A stretch of DNA of 64,000 bases from the NCBI RefSeq assembly GCF_964355755.1, contig NC_092676.1:8726288-8790287 (forward strand), given 5' to 3'. A model generated the notes under the pieces. It ran no database searches and was not told the DNA's origin. It saw nothing but the letters and a program-made list of their open reading frames with translations. Shown piece after piece: positions 44,305 to 56,332 of this stretch. The DNA comes from Antedon mediterranea (Eukaryota; Echinodermata; Crinoidea; Comatulida; Antedonidae). A program made the position numbers and the translations under genes. How positions within the stretch are numbered: position 1 is the stretch's first letter; every line of letters starts with the position of its first letter.

Positions 44305-47174
44305 GATGTGCCAATATACTGCTCTTACTGTACAGATACAGATGTATTGTGTCAATGACTGTGCCAATATACTGCTCTTACTGTACAGATACAGATGTAT
44401 TGTGTCAATGACTGTGCCAATATACTGCTCTTACTGTACAGATACAGATGTATTGTGTCAATGACTGTGCCAATATACTGCTCTTACTGTACAGATACAG
44501 ATGTATTGTGTCAATGACTGTGCCAATATACTGCTCTTACTGTACAGATACAGATGTATTGTGTCAATGACTGTGCCAATATACTGCACTTGCTGTACAG
44601 ATACAGATGTATTATGTCAATGACTGTGCCAATATACTGCACTTGCTGTACAGATACAGATGTATTGTGTCAATGACTGTGCCCATATACTGCTCTTACT
44701 GTACAGATACAGATGTATTGTGTCAATGACTGTGCCAATATACTGCTCTTACTGTACAGATACAGATGTATTGTGTCAATGACTGTGCCCATATACTGCT
44801 CTTACTGTACAGATACAGATGTATTGTGTCAATGACTGTGCCAATATACTGCTCTTACTGTACAGATACAGATGTATTGTGTCAATGACTGTGCCAATAT
44901 ACTGCTCTTACTGTACAGATACAGATGTATTGTGTCAATGACTGTGCCAATATACTGCACTTGCTGTACAGATACAGATGTATTGTGTCAATGACTGTGC
45001 CAATATACTGCTCTTACTGTACAGATACAGATGTATTGTGTCAATGACTGTGCCAATATACTGCTCTTACTGTACAGATACAGATGTATTGTGTCAATGA
45101 CTGTGCCAATATACTGCTCTTACTGTACAGATACAGATGTATTGTGTCAATGACTGTGCCAATATACTGCTCTTACTGTACAGATACAGATGTATTGTGT
45201 CAATGACTGTGCCCATATACTGCTCTTACTGTACAGATACAGATGTATTGTGTCAATGACTGTGCCCATATACTGCTCTTACTGTACAGATACAGATGTA
45301 TTGTGTCAATGACTGTGCCAATATACTGCTCTTACTGTACAGATACAGATGTATTGTGTCAATGACTGTGCCAATATACTGCTCTTACTGTACAGATACA
45401 GATGTATTGTGTCAATGACTGTGCCAATATACTGCTCTTACTGTACAGATACAGATGTATTGTGTCAATGACTGTGCCCATATACTGCTCTTACTGTACA
45501 GATACAGATGTATTGTGTCAATGACTGTGCCAATATACTGCTCTTACTGTACAGATACAGATGTATTGTGTCAATGACTGTGCCAATATACTGCTCTTAC
45601 TGTACAGATACAGATGTATTGTGTCAATGACTGTGCCAATATACTGCTCTTACTGTACAGATACAGATGTATTGTGTCAATGACTGTGCCAATATACTGC
45701 TCTTACTGTACAGATACAGATGTATTGTGTCAATGACTGTGCCAATATACTGCTCTTACTGTACAGATACAGATGTATTGTGTCAATGACTGTGCCCATA
45801 TACTGCTCTTACTGTACAGATACAGATGTATTGTGTCAATGACTGTGCCCATATACTGCTCTTACTGTACAGATACAGATGTATTGTGTCAATGACTGTG
45901 CCAATATACTGCTCTTACTGTACAGATACAGATGTATTGTGTCAAGTCAATGACTGTGCCAATATACTGCTCTTACTGTACAGATACAGATGTATTGTGT
46001 CAATGACTGTGCCAATATACTGCTCTTACTGTACAGACACAGATGTATTGTGTCAATGACTGTGCCAATATACTGCTCTTACTGTACAGATACAGATGTA
46101 TTGTGTCAATGACTGTGCCAATATACTGCTCTTACTGTACAGATACAGATGTATTGTGTCAATGACTGTGCCAATATACTGCTCTTACTGTACAGATACA
46201 GATGTATTGTGTCAATGACTGTGCCCATATACTGCTCTTACTGTACAGATACAGATGTATTGTGTCAATGACTGTGCCAATATACTGCTCTTACTGTACA
46301 GATACAGATGTATTGTGTCAATGACTGTGCCCATATACTGCTCTTACTGTACAGATACAGATGTATTGTGTCAATGACTGTGCCAATATACTGCTCTTAC
46401 TGTACAGATACAGATGTATTGTGTCAATGACTGTGCCAATATACTGCTCTTACTGTACAGATACAGATGTATTGTGTCAATGACTGTGCCAATATACTGC
46501 TCTTACTGTACAGATACAGATGTATTGTGTCAATGACTGTGCCAATATACTGCTCTTACTGTACAGATACAGATGTATTGTGTCAATGACTGTGCCCATA
46601 TACTGCTCTTACTGTACAGATACAGATGTATTGTGTCAATGACTGTGCCCATATACTGCTCTTACTGTACAGATACAGATGTATTGTGTCAATGACTGTG
46701 CCAATATACTGCTCTTACTGTACAGATACAGATGTATTGTGTCAATGACTGTGCCAATATACTGCTCTTACTGTACAGATACAGATGTATTGTGTCAATG
46801 ACTGTGCCAATATACTGCTCTTACTATACAGATACAGATGTATTGTGTCAATGACTGTGCCAATATACTGCTCTTACTGTACAGATACAGATGTATTGTG
46901 TCAATGACTGTGCCAATATACTGCTCTTACTGTACAGATACAGATGTATTGTGTCAATGACTGTGCCCATATACTGCTCTTACTGTACAGATACAGATGT
47001 ATTGTGTCAATGACTGTGCCCATATACTGCTCTTACTGTACAGATACAGATGTATTGTGTCAATGACTGTGCCCATATACTGCTCTTACTGTACAGATAC
47101 AGATGTATTGTGTCAATGACTGTGCCAATATACTGCTCTTACTGTACAGATACAGATGTATTGTGTCAATGACT
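44305..47174. repeat. 53-bp satellite-like array, 54 copies
   Basis: The unit runs ACTGTGCCAATATACTGC, TCTTACTGTACAGATACAG, ATGTATTGTGTCAATG. I counted 54 units at an exact 53-base step (44311 onwards), broken only by a 5-base GTCAA duplication at 45941-45950. Two site variants segregate: CCCATATA instead of CCAATATA in 14 units, and GCACTTGC instead of GCTCTTAC in units 6, 7 and 13. Otherwise the copies are almost identical, so the array is young or homogenised. Each unit contains the palindrome CTGTACAG. Open frames in it are a by-product. Confidence 0.97.
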
Positions 47175-47639
47175 CACTGTATAGAAATTACAATGTTGAC
47201 ATACATTCATACTTTAATAATACATGTTTCATCTGTTTACATTCATCACATTAAATTTTTCTTGGAATCATCATTTTCTATTTTTATCTTCTTATTTACT
47301 AACTTCTTCATTACCTAATAATAAACAACCTTTTGTGTGATGCATGACCAAATAAACTATGTCATAATATAATTAATTTGCATACTATGATAGAAAGCTA
47401 ATCAAGAAAAATTGTTTATTATGATGAATGTTAATTCATGGCTGTATATACCTCATGAATATTCATGAATCAAGGATAGGCAACTATCAATTTCACCACC
47501 TGTTTCAAGCAATTTGTTATTCTGGAGTGTTAAGTGTGTATAATGTGATGTTTGTCCCAGGTTCAATTATCTTTGATTCATTTGCTTATTTTTATTGCGT
47601 AAAGGAGATATTGAATAAGTTCGATTCAGGTGTTTTCAT

Positions 47640-47690
47640 TGATCTAGGCCAGCCTTTTGCTGGCCTTTTCCTTTGAGGTGAGGTGAGTGC
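47640..47690. repeat. Short hairpin GGCCAGC-CTTTT-GCTGGCC
   Basis: A 7-bp perfect stem at 47649-47667 followed by T-rich sequence. It resembles a transposon terminal hairpin but no second end was found. Confidence 0.5.
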
Positions 47691-49871
47691 GACCACTCAC
47701 CTAACACACTCCTAAACTGCCCTTGAGGAGTGTGATTTACAACACAACTTAAATTTGGTAAACTTCTACACACCAAAATACCCCTGAATGTATTGAGAGT
47801 GCAATTTGTAGCACACCTACAATTTTACAAAAAGACAAGGCCTGCAACTGGCAATGTAAATGGTTATCACACAGCATAGTTGGCACATGAAAAACCGAGA
47901 TTGCTGACTATGATAAAACAATGAAAAATCATACTTTATTCATTTTTCATTACATATTTTATGTATTTTTTAAGCACATGGCCAATGATTACCAATTATA
48001 GTTTATGGTAATATCAAACATTTAGCAGAATAGGATGTGACTACATGGACTGCACTCTTTTATCTCTCCTGGTAAATGTTTTTTGTATGCATTTTTAAAT
48101 TAAACCTTTACATATTTATAAATTATATTTAATTCTAAGATAAGCAGACATAATGCAAAAGCTTTTGTGAAAACCAATGTCTTCATTTACCTACCTATTC
48201 CATGAAATACAAGTACTGTACTGTAAAAGAAGATGGAAAACTTTGGATTTGAAATGCAAAGTACAAGGCAATTATTAAGAGACAAAATTGTTTTTTTTAA
48301 TTTTGTATTTACCATTAAATCCACCTCCAACCAACTTTGTTGCAACCGTTTAGAAAAAAAACAGTACTCCAGTGATTACGTGATTTTCTAATAAACCGAT
48401 ATTCATGACATCATGAATTCTCTGACGATTCCAGTAAGATATAATACTGTCTTGATCTATTCACATTTCTGGAACACACAGATCACCAGCTCCATCAACA
48501 CTATTCTCAGCAATTTCTTCTTCTGAGAAAAACATTTTTAAGAGTATGTTTGACAAGATATTTAAAAAAAGAAACATTTCTGAACATTAATGACCCACTA
48601 TATTGTTTTTTTAATCAGTTTTTGAAAGTAAACAAATTACCCATCTATAGACCAACTCCCCCCCCCCCCCCAAAAAAAAAAAAAATTTTTAAGAAACCTT
48701 TTCTTAGAATTAAAAAATCATCCTTTTCCTCAACAAAATCTCTGCTTAGAATATGTATAGAATAAATACTGTATGTGAAAGAATTAAATATCTTCTTGTT
48801 TTATCTTACATTTTGTTTTAATCCTGTAGTCTTGCAAACTAGGATTGGGTAAATACATTTTTTCAAAACAAAAGTAGTTTGCTTTGAATACGTATTATTA
48901 ACCCTTGGCATTTCATATGGTTATTTTAATGTCAATAGTTGTTGGAAAAAACTTTTAGGACCATGTGTTGAATTTTTCAGTGCACTTTCAATTTAATCAA
49001 AAATTGTCTTGATTGTTGTAATTTTGTATACCCATTTTTATTCATTTTTTAATTTCTGATTTTATTAATTGATTGATAAAAAAACATTTCGATTTTGCAG
49101 TATACAAAAAAACCTGAATTGTCTGAAAATTTACAAATGGTAAAAATTATATAATAAAGGTGAAAAAGATCGTTAAAAAGAAAAATAAAATACCACAGAA
49201 ACGTACAAGATATAAATATAAAAGTGGTCACCTAAAATAGAGAACTCTAATATTTAAATTACGAAATATTTCTGTGCAGAACTTAAATTGCGACAACTTA
49301 TTGCTGGAGCTTTATTTAAAAAAAAAAAAGAAAGAAAAAACGATGTGTTTTTGGTGTCAGAGCATATCACACATTCTGACTTAACAGCTTCTGTACCTGT
49401 ATCACAGAAGTTCAATTATCTATATATAAATTTACGTAAGGGCAAAATTCGGTAAATCGCGCCTTACTTCTAGAATTTTTACTCGATGGTATATAAAGTT
49501 GGTTCGTACTTTCGGTACTGATTTTAACCACCTGATGTAACCCTGTTTACTAATTAAATTAAGTTAGATAATTAGTTATTGACGATTAAAACGAATTTAG
49601 GTTCAACGATTTGCCCCAAATAGGGGTGTTTTCCGATCGTGGTATACACTGTCTAATGGATGTCCATCTTGAAAAATACCCGCCACAAAAATGCGAGGAG
49701 GCTTCGCATTTTCCTATCTCCTCCTACGATAATTGTTTTTAATAGCTGAAAACCGGTTGAACAGTTCGAGTACAGCATCATAATGTTGAAGACAGGCCGA
49801 TTTTCTTTAAAAAATACTATTTTGATACATTTAATATACGTTTTTACAAATGTATTGATTTGTGATGAATG

Positions 49872-50398
49872 GAACATTCCAAATTATTTGGTTTAACCAT
49901 ACAGGTATAAATTTAGATTTATGGGCCCCCTTGGAGAATAAACATAAATAGTATTGCAATGCTGTACAATACTGTTAAGGTATTAACCACTTTTGATCGC
50001 AATTTGAATCGCAAATTTCTTACTGTGAGTGTTGGTACTGTTAGATGTAATATAAAAATATATACAAATAAACTTTATTACTGTGAGTGTGGGTAGGCCC
50101 TACTGTTAGATTATAAACATATAATATACAAATAAACATTCCAAATTATTTGGTTTAACCATAGAGGTATAGATTTAGATTTATGGGCCCCTTGGAAAAT
50201 AAACATAAATAGTATTGCAATGCTGTACAATACTGTTAAGGTATTAACCACTTTTGATCGCAATTTGAATCGCAAATTTCTTACTGTGAGTGTTGGTACT
50301 GTTAGATGTAATATAAAAATATATACAAATAAACTTTATTACTGTGAGTGTGGGTAGGCCCTACTGTTAGATTATAAACATATAATATACAAATAAAT
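49872..50398. repeat. 263-bp tandem duplication
   Basis: CATTCCAAATTATTTGG occurs at 49875 and 50138, and the following ~260 bases are nearly identical (one C lost, a few substitutions). Inside each copy a shorter repeat (TTACTGTGAGTGTKGGTA) occurs twice. Confidence 0.95.
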
Positions 50399-50894
50399 AA
50401 ACGTTATTACTGACAGTTGCTTCTCAACGTTTGTATTAATTAATAATTTAAAAATATATAAACGTCGTAGTGGTGTATCGTTACATGTACTTTACTATTT
50501 CAATCGACTATGACAGTGAGAGTTTTAACAAAGTACCGTATTAAATCGTAAATGTTTTACTGTATTTAGTGGTATATTATTTATAGGCCTATAAAACATT
50601 AAAAACAATATTTCGTTACTGAGTGGATAAGAATATATTTTAAAATGTTTCCTCTTTGTACCTATCTTCTTCCCCCATCCCTCAACCCTTAATGTTACAT
50701 ACAAAACACAAATTGGGTTTGTTTAAATGAGTCCAAATAAAAAATTTTGACTCATTTTGTTTCTCTCTCGGAAGTAATTCTCAGGGTGCTAATTTTGGTT
50801 GATTACATAAATCATTGTGTATATTTATTCGTTTCTGTAAACGACAATGTATTATAGTCCTGCGGTACGTACATTTGAAATCTCCATTTTTTTC

Positions 50895-50976
50895 TCGCTG
50901 GAAATACTGTGTATTCGAGAACCATCTGTGGGCACGACTTAGATGGTACGCGAGCGAAGCGAGCGTGCCATCTAGT
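50895..50976 (+). mobile_element. Helitron-like 3' terminus
   Basis: GATGGTACGC at 50942 pairs with GCGTGCCATC ending 50972 (T-G at one pair), with GAGCGAAGCGAGC as inner stem and loop, followed at once by CTAG (50972-50975) and T. This hairpin-plus-CTAG-T arrangement is the Helitron 3' signature. I could not place the 5' end. Confidence 0.5.
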
Positions 50977-53686
50977 TTATATAATTTTAAATAGTGCTTG
51001 TTTCTCTGTTTTTAGTAGGCCTTTGTGTTCCTTTGTTTATCAGTGACTTGAATTAAGTAAATTATACTTGAATATTTTAATTTAAAAAAACATAGCTTCT
51101 ATTCCGTGAGATGGAAAAAAGGTGAACGTAGTTTTCCATACTACTATTAGCATTTTACTCTGAATGGTTCACCATTTTAATTCATGAGAACGATGCAAAT
51201 TGTTTCCTAAAATGATAAAATATAGCCTTTAACAGTGTTTTAATTGAACATTTTATGACCGCTATAAAATATTTTAGGATGATAGTTTTCAGAACCTCGC
51301 CTTTTGTATTCGTTTTTAATTCCAAGAATAGCTATGGGCCACGACGATAAATGTCTATTTGTTAGTAGACGTCAACGCACCTATTGTTTTTTCTTTCTCA
51401 ATATATATAACTAGTAATGAAAAATGAAACGTTATGAATATGCTTTAATCTTTTAAATAATAAAACGTTACAGGCTTTTCACAATGACCACAGAGAAACA
51501 GTATGGCTTATTTTTGGAAGTCAACCACTTTATGTGGAAAGGAAAGTGTAACGCACCATATTTTTATATGGTGTCTTGTTTTTTTGTATTTTTATCCATC
51601 ATGTAGACTTGTTTTTGTTTTGTGTAATATTTATTTTTCTGGAAACTAAAAGAATATGAATATAGCAGAAAAGGTCAGCTATTGACATGGAATAACAGTA
51701 GTATACCCTAGGTAATTTTATTCATAGCATTTGTAATTATTGTGAAAATATCTGTAATCAAACATAATTATATCATTCAGTATTATTATATTTTTATTGC
51801 ATAGTAAAAGTTCTTTATAGTGGTTCTGTTGCACATTTTTTTATTAAACTCTTTTTGCTGTGCATTAAAAAACAAACTGTAGTGTGCATCTGTATTGCTA
51901 TTTCTACTCTGCGGTCAAATCTGAGTGCTGCGTTTTTAAATGGCCTATTGTAGCTTCCCAGCTAGCATTTTACATTTATTAAAGATAGACGTAGCGGAGT
52001 AATTTATACAAGTTTACTTTTAATAGGCAGTGTTTCAAATCATAAAATACTTTTCCCAATCAAACATTCATTATTATTTGTATCATATATTTTTTTTGTT
52101 CACCAGGAGTATAATAAAACAAAGTTCTTTTTCACTTTTTTTCTTTGCTCGAATACCACATAGGAATAATAAAGAATAATAAAGAGTTTGTCATTTTTCA
52201 TGTAATTGGTGGTTTCTCGTGTAGTTCCTTTCTCACCTTAATTGAGTATTGATTATAAATCGAGTGTAATGAAACTGAATCACCATGCGAATACACAATA
52301 ATAAAAAAATTGTTTTATTTGAAATTGCAAATATTGTCAAATTTATGAATATAACGATTAGGGGTTAGTATTATTGTTGTCATGGGAATGAAGTTGCTGT
52401 TGTTATTCTTTAAATAAATTACTTTTTTTTATTAAGAAGATTGCAAATGAAAACAAAGTTAAAAATGAGTAAAATATATTTTATTGATTATTATATTTAT
52501 ATGAATTTTAATTTGTTAATGTATAAAAATTATTGCTGTAACAAAAATGTCTACACTATTAACAGTTTAAAAGATTTAAAATTTAGTTTCTTAAACCAAT
52601 CAATGTGTGGATTTTATTCCCTCATGAAACAGAAAGCTAATTTATTTTCAGTATGGTTTTTAATTGAATGATATGGATTTTCTAAAATCATATTATGTTT
52701 TGCCGTCCTTTGGGGTCTCTTCAATTTCATACAGCTCTGTAGCAGAGTTAAGTTTACAATTCAAAGTGTTGGGTTCATTAAACATGTCTTCTACTAAGAA
52801 ATGTATTTGTGCGTCTATTAATACCGGACGCTATTTGCTGCGATCCCCTGTTGATAATACCCGACTCTTTCTTAATCCTACAAGGAGGAACAGTCCTTCC
52901 ATGTGGCTGTCCCCCATATGTGAAACATGTTTCCAAAGTATATTTGTGAGGTGTCATTAAGTTTAAAAAAACTCCTAAAATCAATTAAAAAAAATATTGC
53001 TTAAACATTAATATTTAGTTTTAGTTGTCTGTAATGCGCCTTGAAATTTTTTTGATAAGGTACTGCAATACAGATGATTTATGTATAATGTATATTCATA
53101 TATATGTTTTCGCAGAGGAGTACTATTGCTGTGATTTTCATTTCGATCGCATATCTACTGAGCTGTTTGATTTCCATGAGTGCTTATCAATATGTTTTCA
53201 TGATAATTGAATTGCATAATTTTGCAGAAAGTACAGACTATATATTCAAAGTTCAAAGTACCAAAAAAAAAAAATGAAGGAGTTAAAATTTCATGCAGTG
53301 GAAAAAACCTTTATTTGGAGATGTTAATGGCAATATACAACCCAATATTTTCTTTTAAAGTTTTTTTTTTTCAATTTAAAATTAATTAATTAAAATTGTT
53401 TGAATGTTTTCAGTTTCTGTTTTCTATATATATATATATTTTTTCAAGAAATGGGAAGTCAATACAGATTACAAAGTCCATTTATTATGCAATAGCTTAG
53501 TCTTAAATAAATATAAAGAAAAAGAACTATCTTTAAACATAATCTATCTATCTGTTATAATTTCGTATCCCAGCCGGATAGAACGCGTACAGTACTCTTA
53601 ATGGTCTGTCTGTGCATTCACCGTCCTACCACCTCTAATGACAACATTCCTCTTGTTCTTACTTGGTTTAGCCGTTCTCAATTAAG

Positions 53687-54092
53687 AACGGCTTTACCAC
53701 GTTGAAACACCGGTTCTATATACGGCTTTACCACGTTGAAACACCGGTTCTATATACGGCTTTACCACGTTGAAACACCGGTTCTCGTCAGATCACCGAA
53801 GTTAAGCAACGTTGGGCCTGGTTAGAGCGTGGATGGGAGACCATCTGGGAATAGCGGGTGCTGTATACGGAGCTGGGGTCCCGTTAGGCATTTGAAATCA
53901 GCACTGCTGACTCTTATGGCAGCCCCTGCATCTAGTATCTGCTTCAGACCTCTGGTCCAGGTAGGCACTGGACGAGAGAAGCCCTGATCAATGTCAGGAG
54001 CAATCAAGGTGCTTTAAACAGTCCTTGCTTCGTTTGTATCAAACCTGTTAGTGGCGGTAATTATTGCTGTTGGTTTCGATTGAATAAAATAA
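53687..54092 (+). mobile_element. 5S rRNA-derived SINE, copy 2, with triplicated 5' end
   Basis: A near-complete 5S rRNA-like head lies at about 53755-53870: TACGGCTTTACCACGTTGAA, CACCGGTTCTCGTCAGATC, GAAGTTAAGCAACGTTGGGC, GGATGGGAGACCATCTGGGA, GTGCTGTATACGG. The internal Pol III control region appears intact. The first 34 bases of the head occur three times in tandem (GCTTTACCACG at 53691, 53725 and 53759). The tail from 53871 (GCATTTGAAATCAGCACTGC, CTCTTATGGCAGCCCC, GGCACTGGACGAGAGAAGCC) is shared with 5660-5938 and ends near GATTGAATAAAATAAAATC. The element stops about 125 bases before exon G. Confidence 0.88.
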
Positions 54093-54217
54093 AATCAGGC
54101 TGTCATTGTCTGAAGTTGACATATGCATTGAGCAAGCAACTTTATGTACATCATTTATTTATTTTTCACCGTATAAAATTACTAAATGTACTAAAAAATG
54201 AAATTTTTCGTTTACAG

Positions 54218-54407
54218 GTTGAGGCACTTGCCTGTTGAGTATTTTGATCTTCCAGTGCAATCAGTTCTGTGCGAAGTATTCGGTTTACAGCCACCATCAG
54301 ACATAGCGGATGATTGTGAAATGTTACCCACTACTGATTGGCCACTAGCGTCACTGACACGTTTACTGGAGGTCATCGCAGAAAAAGAACAAGTCGCTAA
54401 AGTTGTG
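54218..54407 (+). CDS. Tudor-domain protein, exon G: C-terminal half of module 2
   Basis: Acceptor TTCGTTTACAG precedes 54218 and donor GTAGGC follows 54407. One base completes Arg-323, then 63 codons, ending in phase 0 (residues 324-386). LRHLPVEYFDLPVQSVLCEV is the canonical stretch after a Tudor barrel, in which the Leu-Pro and the hydrophobic strand re-enter the nuclease-like fold. DWPLASLTRLLEVIAEKEQV corresponds to the helix found at this position in extended modules. Codon composition is clearly coding. Phase and sequence fit exon F across the 20.8-kb intron. Confidence 0.85.
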
Positions 54408-54448
54408 GTAGGCTAAATTATGCAAATAGTTTTAATTATTATTCTAAT

Positions 54449-54594
54449 GCTCGGTCTACACTATCAAAGATGGTAAAACATGTGATGTGCCCATATATGG
54501 GCACATATATCACTACCATATTTGGGCATCACTACCAATTACTACTACCAGGCACATCACATTTTTTTGTCAAACTAGTTGGATAGTGTAGTCA
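54449..54594. mobile_element. MITE, GTCTACACTAT family, copy 3
   Basis: GGTCTACACTATCAAAG at the left and GGATAGTGTAGTC at the right are eroded terminal inverted repeats. Internal TGATGTGCCCATATATGGGC and TATCACTACCATATTTGGGC match the copy at 8394-8546. Confidence 0.7.
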
Positions 54595-54609
54595 TCTATA
54601 CAACCGAGT

Positions 54610-54637
54610 CTAATAATAATAATAATAATAATAATAA
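54610..54637. repeat. (AAT)n microsatellite
   Basis: About nine TAA triplets. Confidence 0.95.
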
Positions 54638-55006
54638 ACATTTGAATTTAAAAAAATGAAAAGAATTATCAAAAGCGCATTATATCCTGAAATTGTCCAA
54701 ATAAATGAGTTCTATATTATTTGAGTGGGCGAATACATTACCAGATTATACAATTTGATAAAATAATACTTTATTCTAACAAAATGTGTCACTATATCTG
54801 TATAGAGTTTAAACAGAATCACAAATCATTTCCTCTCAAGTTTTTATTGTTTACATTCAATTTTCCAACAGAAAAGGCTAAACAATTTATTGTAGCTAAA
54901 AATTGACTAAAAGCATTTTCAAAAAGCTTAATCAAAGCCATGTCAATATTGTAATTTTGAGGAGATGAAATATCTGTAACTATTTGTTATTTTTTTTCAC
55001 TCACAG

Positions 55007-55149
55007 AGAAATGGACCAGTGCCTTTAGTATGTTTATATCAAGGTTTTGTTGCAACCTCTCCACAAGCCAAAAATCAAGCATTACCATGCAATTATGTGT
55101 TCCTACCTCTTATTGATGAAAACCTTGCAGAACATGCAGAAACAGACAG
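55007..55149 (+). CDS. Tudor-domain protein, exon H
   Basis: Acceptor TTTTCACTCACAG precedes 55007 and donor GTATTG follows 55149. Forty-seven codons plus two bases (residues 387-433 and part of Arg-434), ending in phase 2. GPVPLVCLYQGF and LPCNYVFLPLIDENLAEHAE read as the last strands and a C-terminal acidic helix of extended Tudor module 2. A tRNA-derived SINE begins 31 bases past the donor. I see no further long coding exon in the remaining 8.8 kb, so the protein probably ends with a short terminal exon. Confidence 0.75.
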
Positions 55150-56332
55150 GTATTGTTTTATTTTTGAGCTAAAAGTAATGAGTGAGTGGCCGAGCGGTTA
55201 AGACAGTGGAAGCGTAATCCTTGTGGTAAGGGTTAGAGGCTCACATACATCTTGGTTCTAGTCTTCTTGGGCTATAAACCGTAGGTTCTGTGTACATAAA
55301 ATGCTCGCATGCACTAGAAGAGTAGGGGGTTACCCTGGTGTATTAGCTAACATAGCCACTGTCATGGACAGACGATATAGCGATGTACTTGGCAGCACCA
55401 ACATGACGTGACCCTTGGGGAGAAGCATGTACAGTAGTTAAAAAGTCCATAGTGCATTGAGACGACATTGTTTGTGCAATGTGGTATATAAATACAGTAA
55501 CATTAAAGCTATTTACACAGAGCCTGAATTTGGTACGGTGTCGGGAAAGAAAGCCAGACTACGCATACGTACATACACTTTCATTTTCTATTCTTTATGG
55601 CCTAAACCATTTTTCATGATTTCAGCCCACTTGACCGGAATACATAACAGTGTGAAAGGAGCTTTAGAAAGCTTGTTCCTTACTATAGCTTCACTGATCC
55701 TATGTTCCCCGATAGACCTTTGTCTGTAACTTGTAAGCTTCTTTCCTATCGTTGGACAAAGAGTATAATGTTGTATGTACAGATACAGCACATAGAACAT
55801 TGCGAAAGAAAGATAAATCCGATGCATATCTATTGTTGGTGTTCAAATCTTGGTTGGGATGATTTTTCATTCATGGGTTTTTTTACGTTTAATTTTTATG
55901 TTCACATACTATACATTTTTGCATTATCTGAAAGACTCTCTTTAAAACATGACTAAAAAACAGATCTGAATTTGCTATGTTATTCGAATAGGATAATTTA
56001 TCTTTCAACAAGTTCTACTAAAGCACTATGTTACACATTTTATGTTAAAAACACATTGCAATGAGATCAATATCTTTACATTATATATTTTTTTAATAAA
56101 TTACATCTGTTCCATTTTATAAATTTTATATAGGTTAACCTATAATACATTATAATAGCGAAAGTCAATTGTTTTCCCAGCTCATACTTTATTATTCTCA
56201 AACAAACTTTTCAATTTTATCTAATGCATTGTATTATGTTGTGTTCCAGGTTAATGCTTTAGAGGGTTTTAGATAACAGGTTAATACGTGGAGTATAGTA
56301 CGTATATCTAAATGTGTAATCTCTTCTTTCAG
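55150..56332 (+). other. Intron H-I (tentative), 1183 bp
   Basis: A phase 2 intron holding the SINE at 55181-55500. The rest is AT-rich. Three acceptor-like CAG/GTTAAT sites occur at its end (56249, 56279, 56332). Confidence 0.4.
55181..55500 (+). mobile_element. tRNA-derived SINE (Ser/Leu-like head), copy 2
   Basis: A box GAGTGGCCGAGCGGTTAAG (about 55185) and a degenerate B box GGGTTAGAGGCT (about 55229). The body (AGTCTTCTTGGGCTATAAAC, GGGGGTTACCCTGGTG, ACATAGCCACTGTCATGG) aligns with 2104-2394. It ends GTGCAATGTGGTATATAAAT. Confidence 0.7.

Larger units (their letters stand above)
33445..54217 (+). other. Intron F-G, 20773 bp, array-rich
   Basis: A GT-AG, phase 2 intron that interrupts Tudor module 2. 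It contains several tandem arrays (41990-47174, 49872-50398), SINEs and MITEs. Stretches with nothing recognised: 34095-35020, 35095-35580, 36115-36860, 37430-39170, 39395-41985, 42515-43455, 47180-49870, 50400-50890 and 50980-53685. These are AT-rich with only short frames lacking domains (for example 47428-47676 and 52664-52960). Confidence 0.6.
54408..55006 (+). other. Intron G-H, 599 bp
   Basis: A GT-AG, phase 0 intron with a MITE and an (AAT)n run; the rest is AT-rich. Confidence 0.65.

Noticed and set aside
41990-47174. CRISPR-like regular repeats
   Set aside because: The repeats are head-to-tail without unique spacers, and the DNA is clearly eukaryotic.
45826-47318. Open frames encoding NDCANILLLLYRYRC-type repeats
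   Set aside because: They lie wholly inside the 53-bp array. 53 is not a multiple of 3, so the frame cycles through all phases and meets the same stops; there are no start or splice signals.
47649-47667. Histone 3' stem-loop
   Set aside because: The stem GGCCAGC/GCTGGCC does not match the histone consensus and there is no histone coding sequence nearby.
47428-47676. EILNKFDSGVFIDLG resembling the LINE RT motif FIDLSKAFD
   Set aside because: Only about ten residues match, the catalytic Asp context (KAFD) is missing, and neighbouring RT motifs are absent in any frame nearby.
52664-52984. Overlapping frames on both strands
   Set aside because: No motif recognised on either strand and no splice-compatible phase for the Tudor gene.
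53755-53870. Functional 5S rRNA gene
   Set aside because: Substitutions in conserved arms, no T-run terminator at the 3' end, and a tail shared with another dispersed copy indicate a SINE.
53822-54007. - strand frame over the second 5S-derived SINE
   Set aside because: It is the complement of the SINE head and tail; no protein similarity is apparent.
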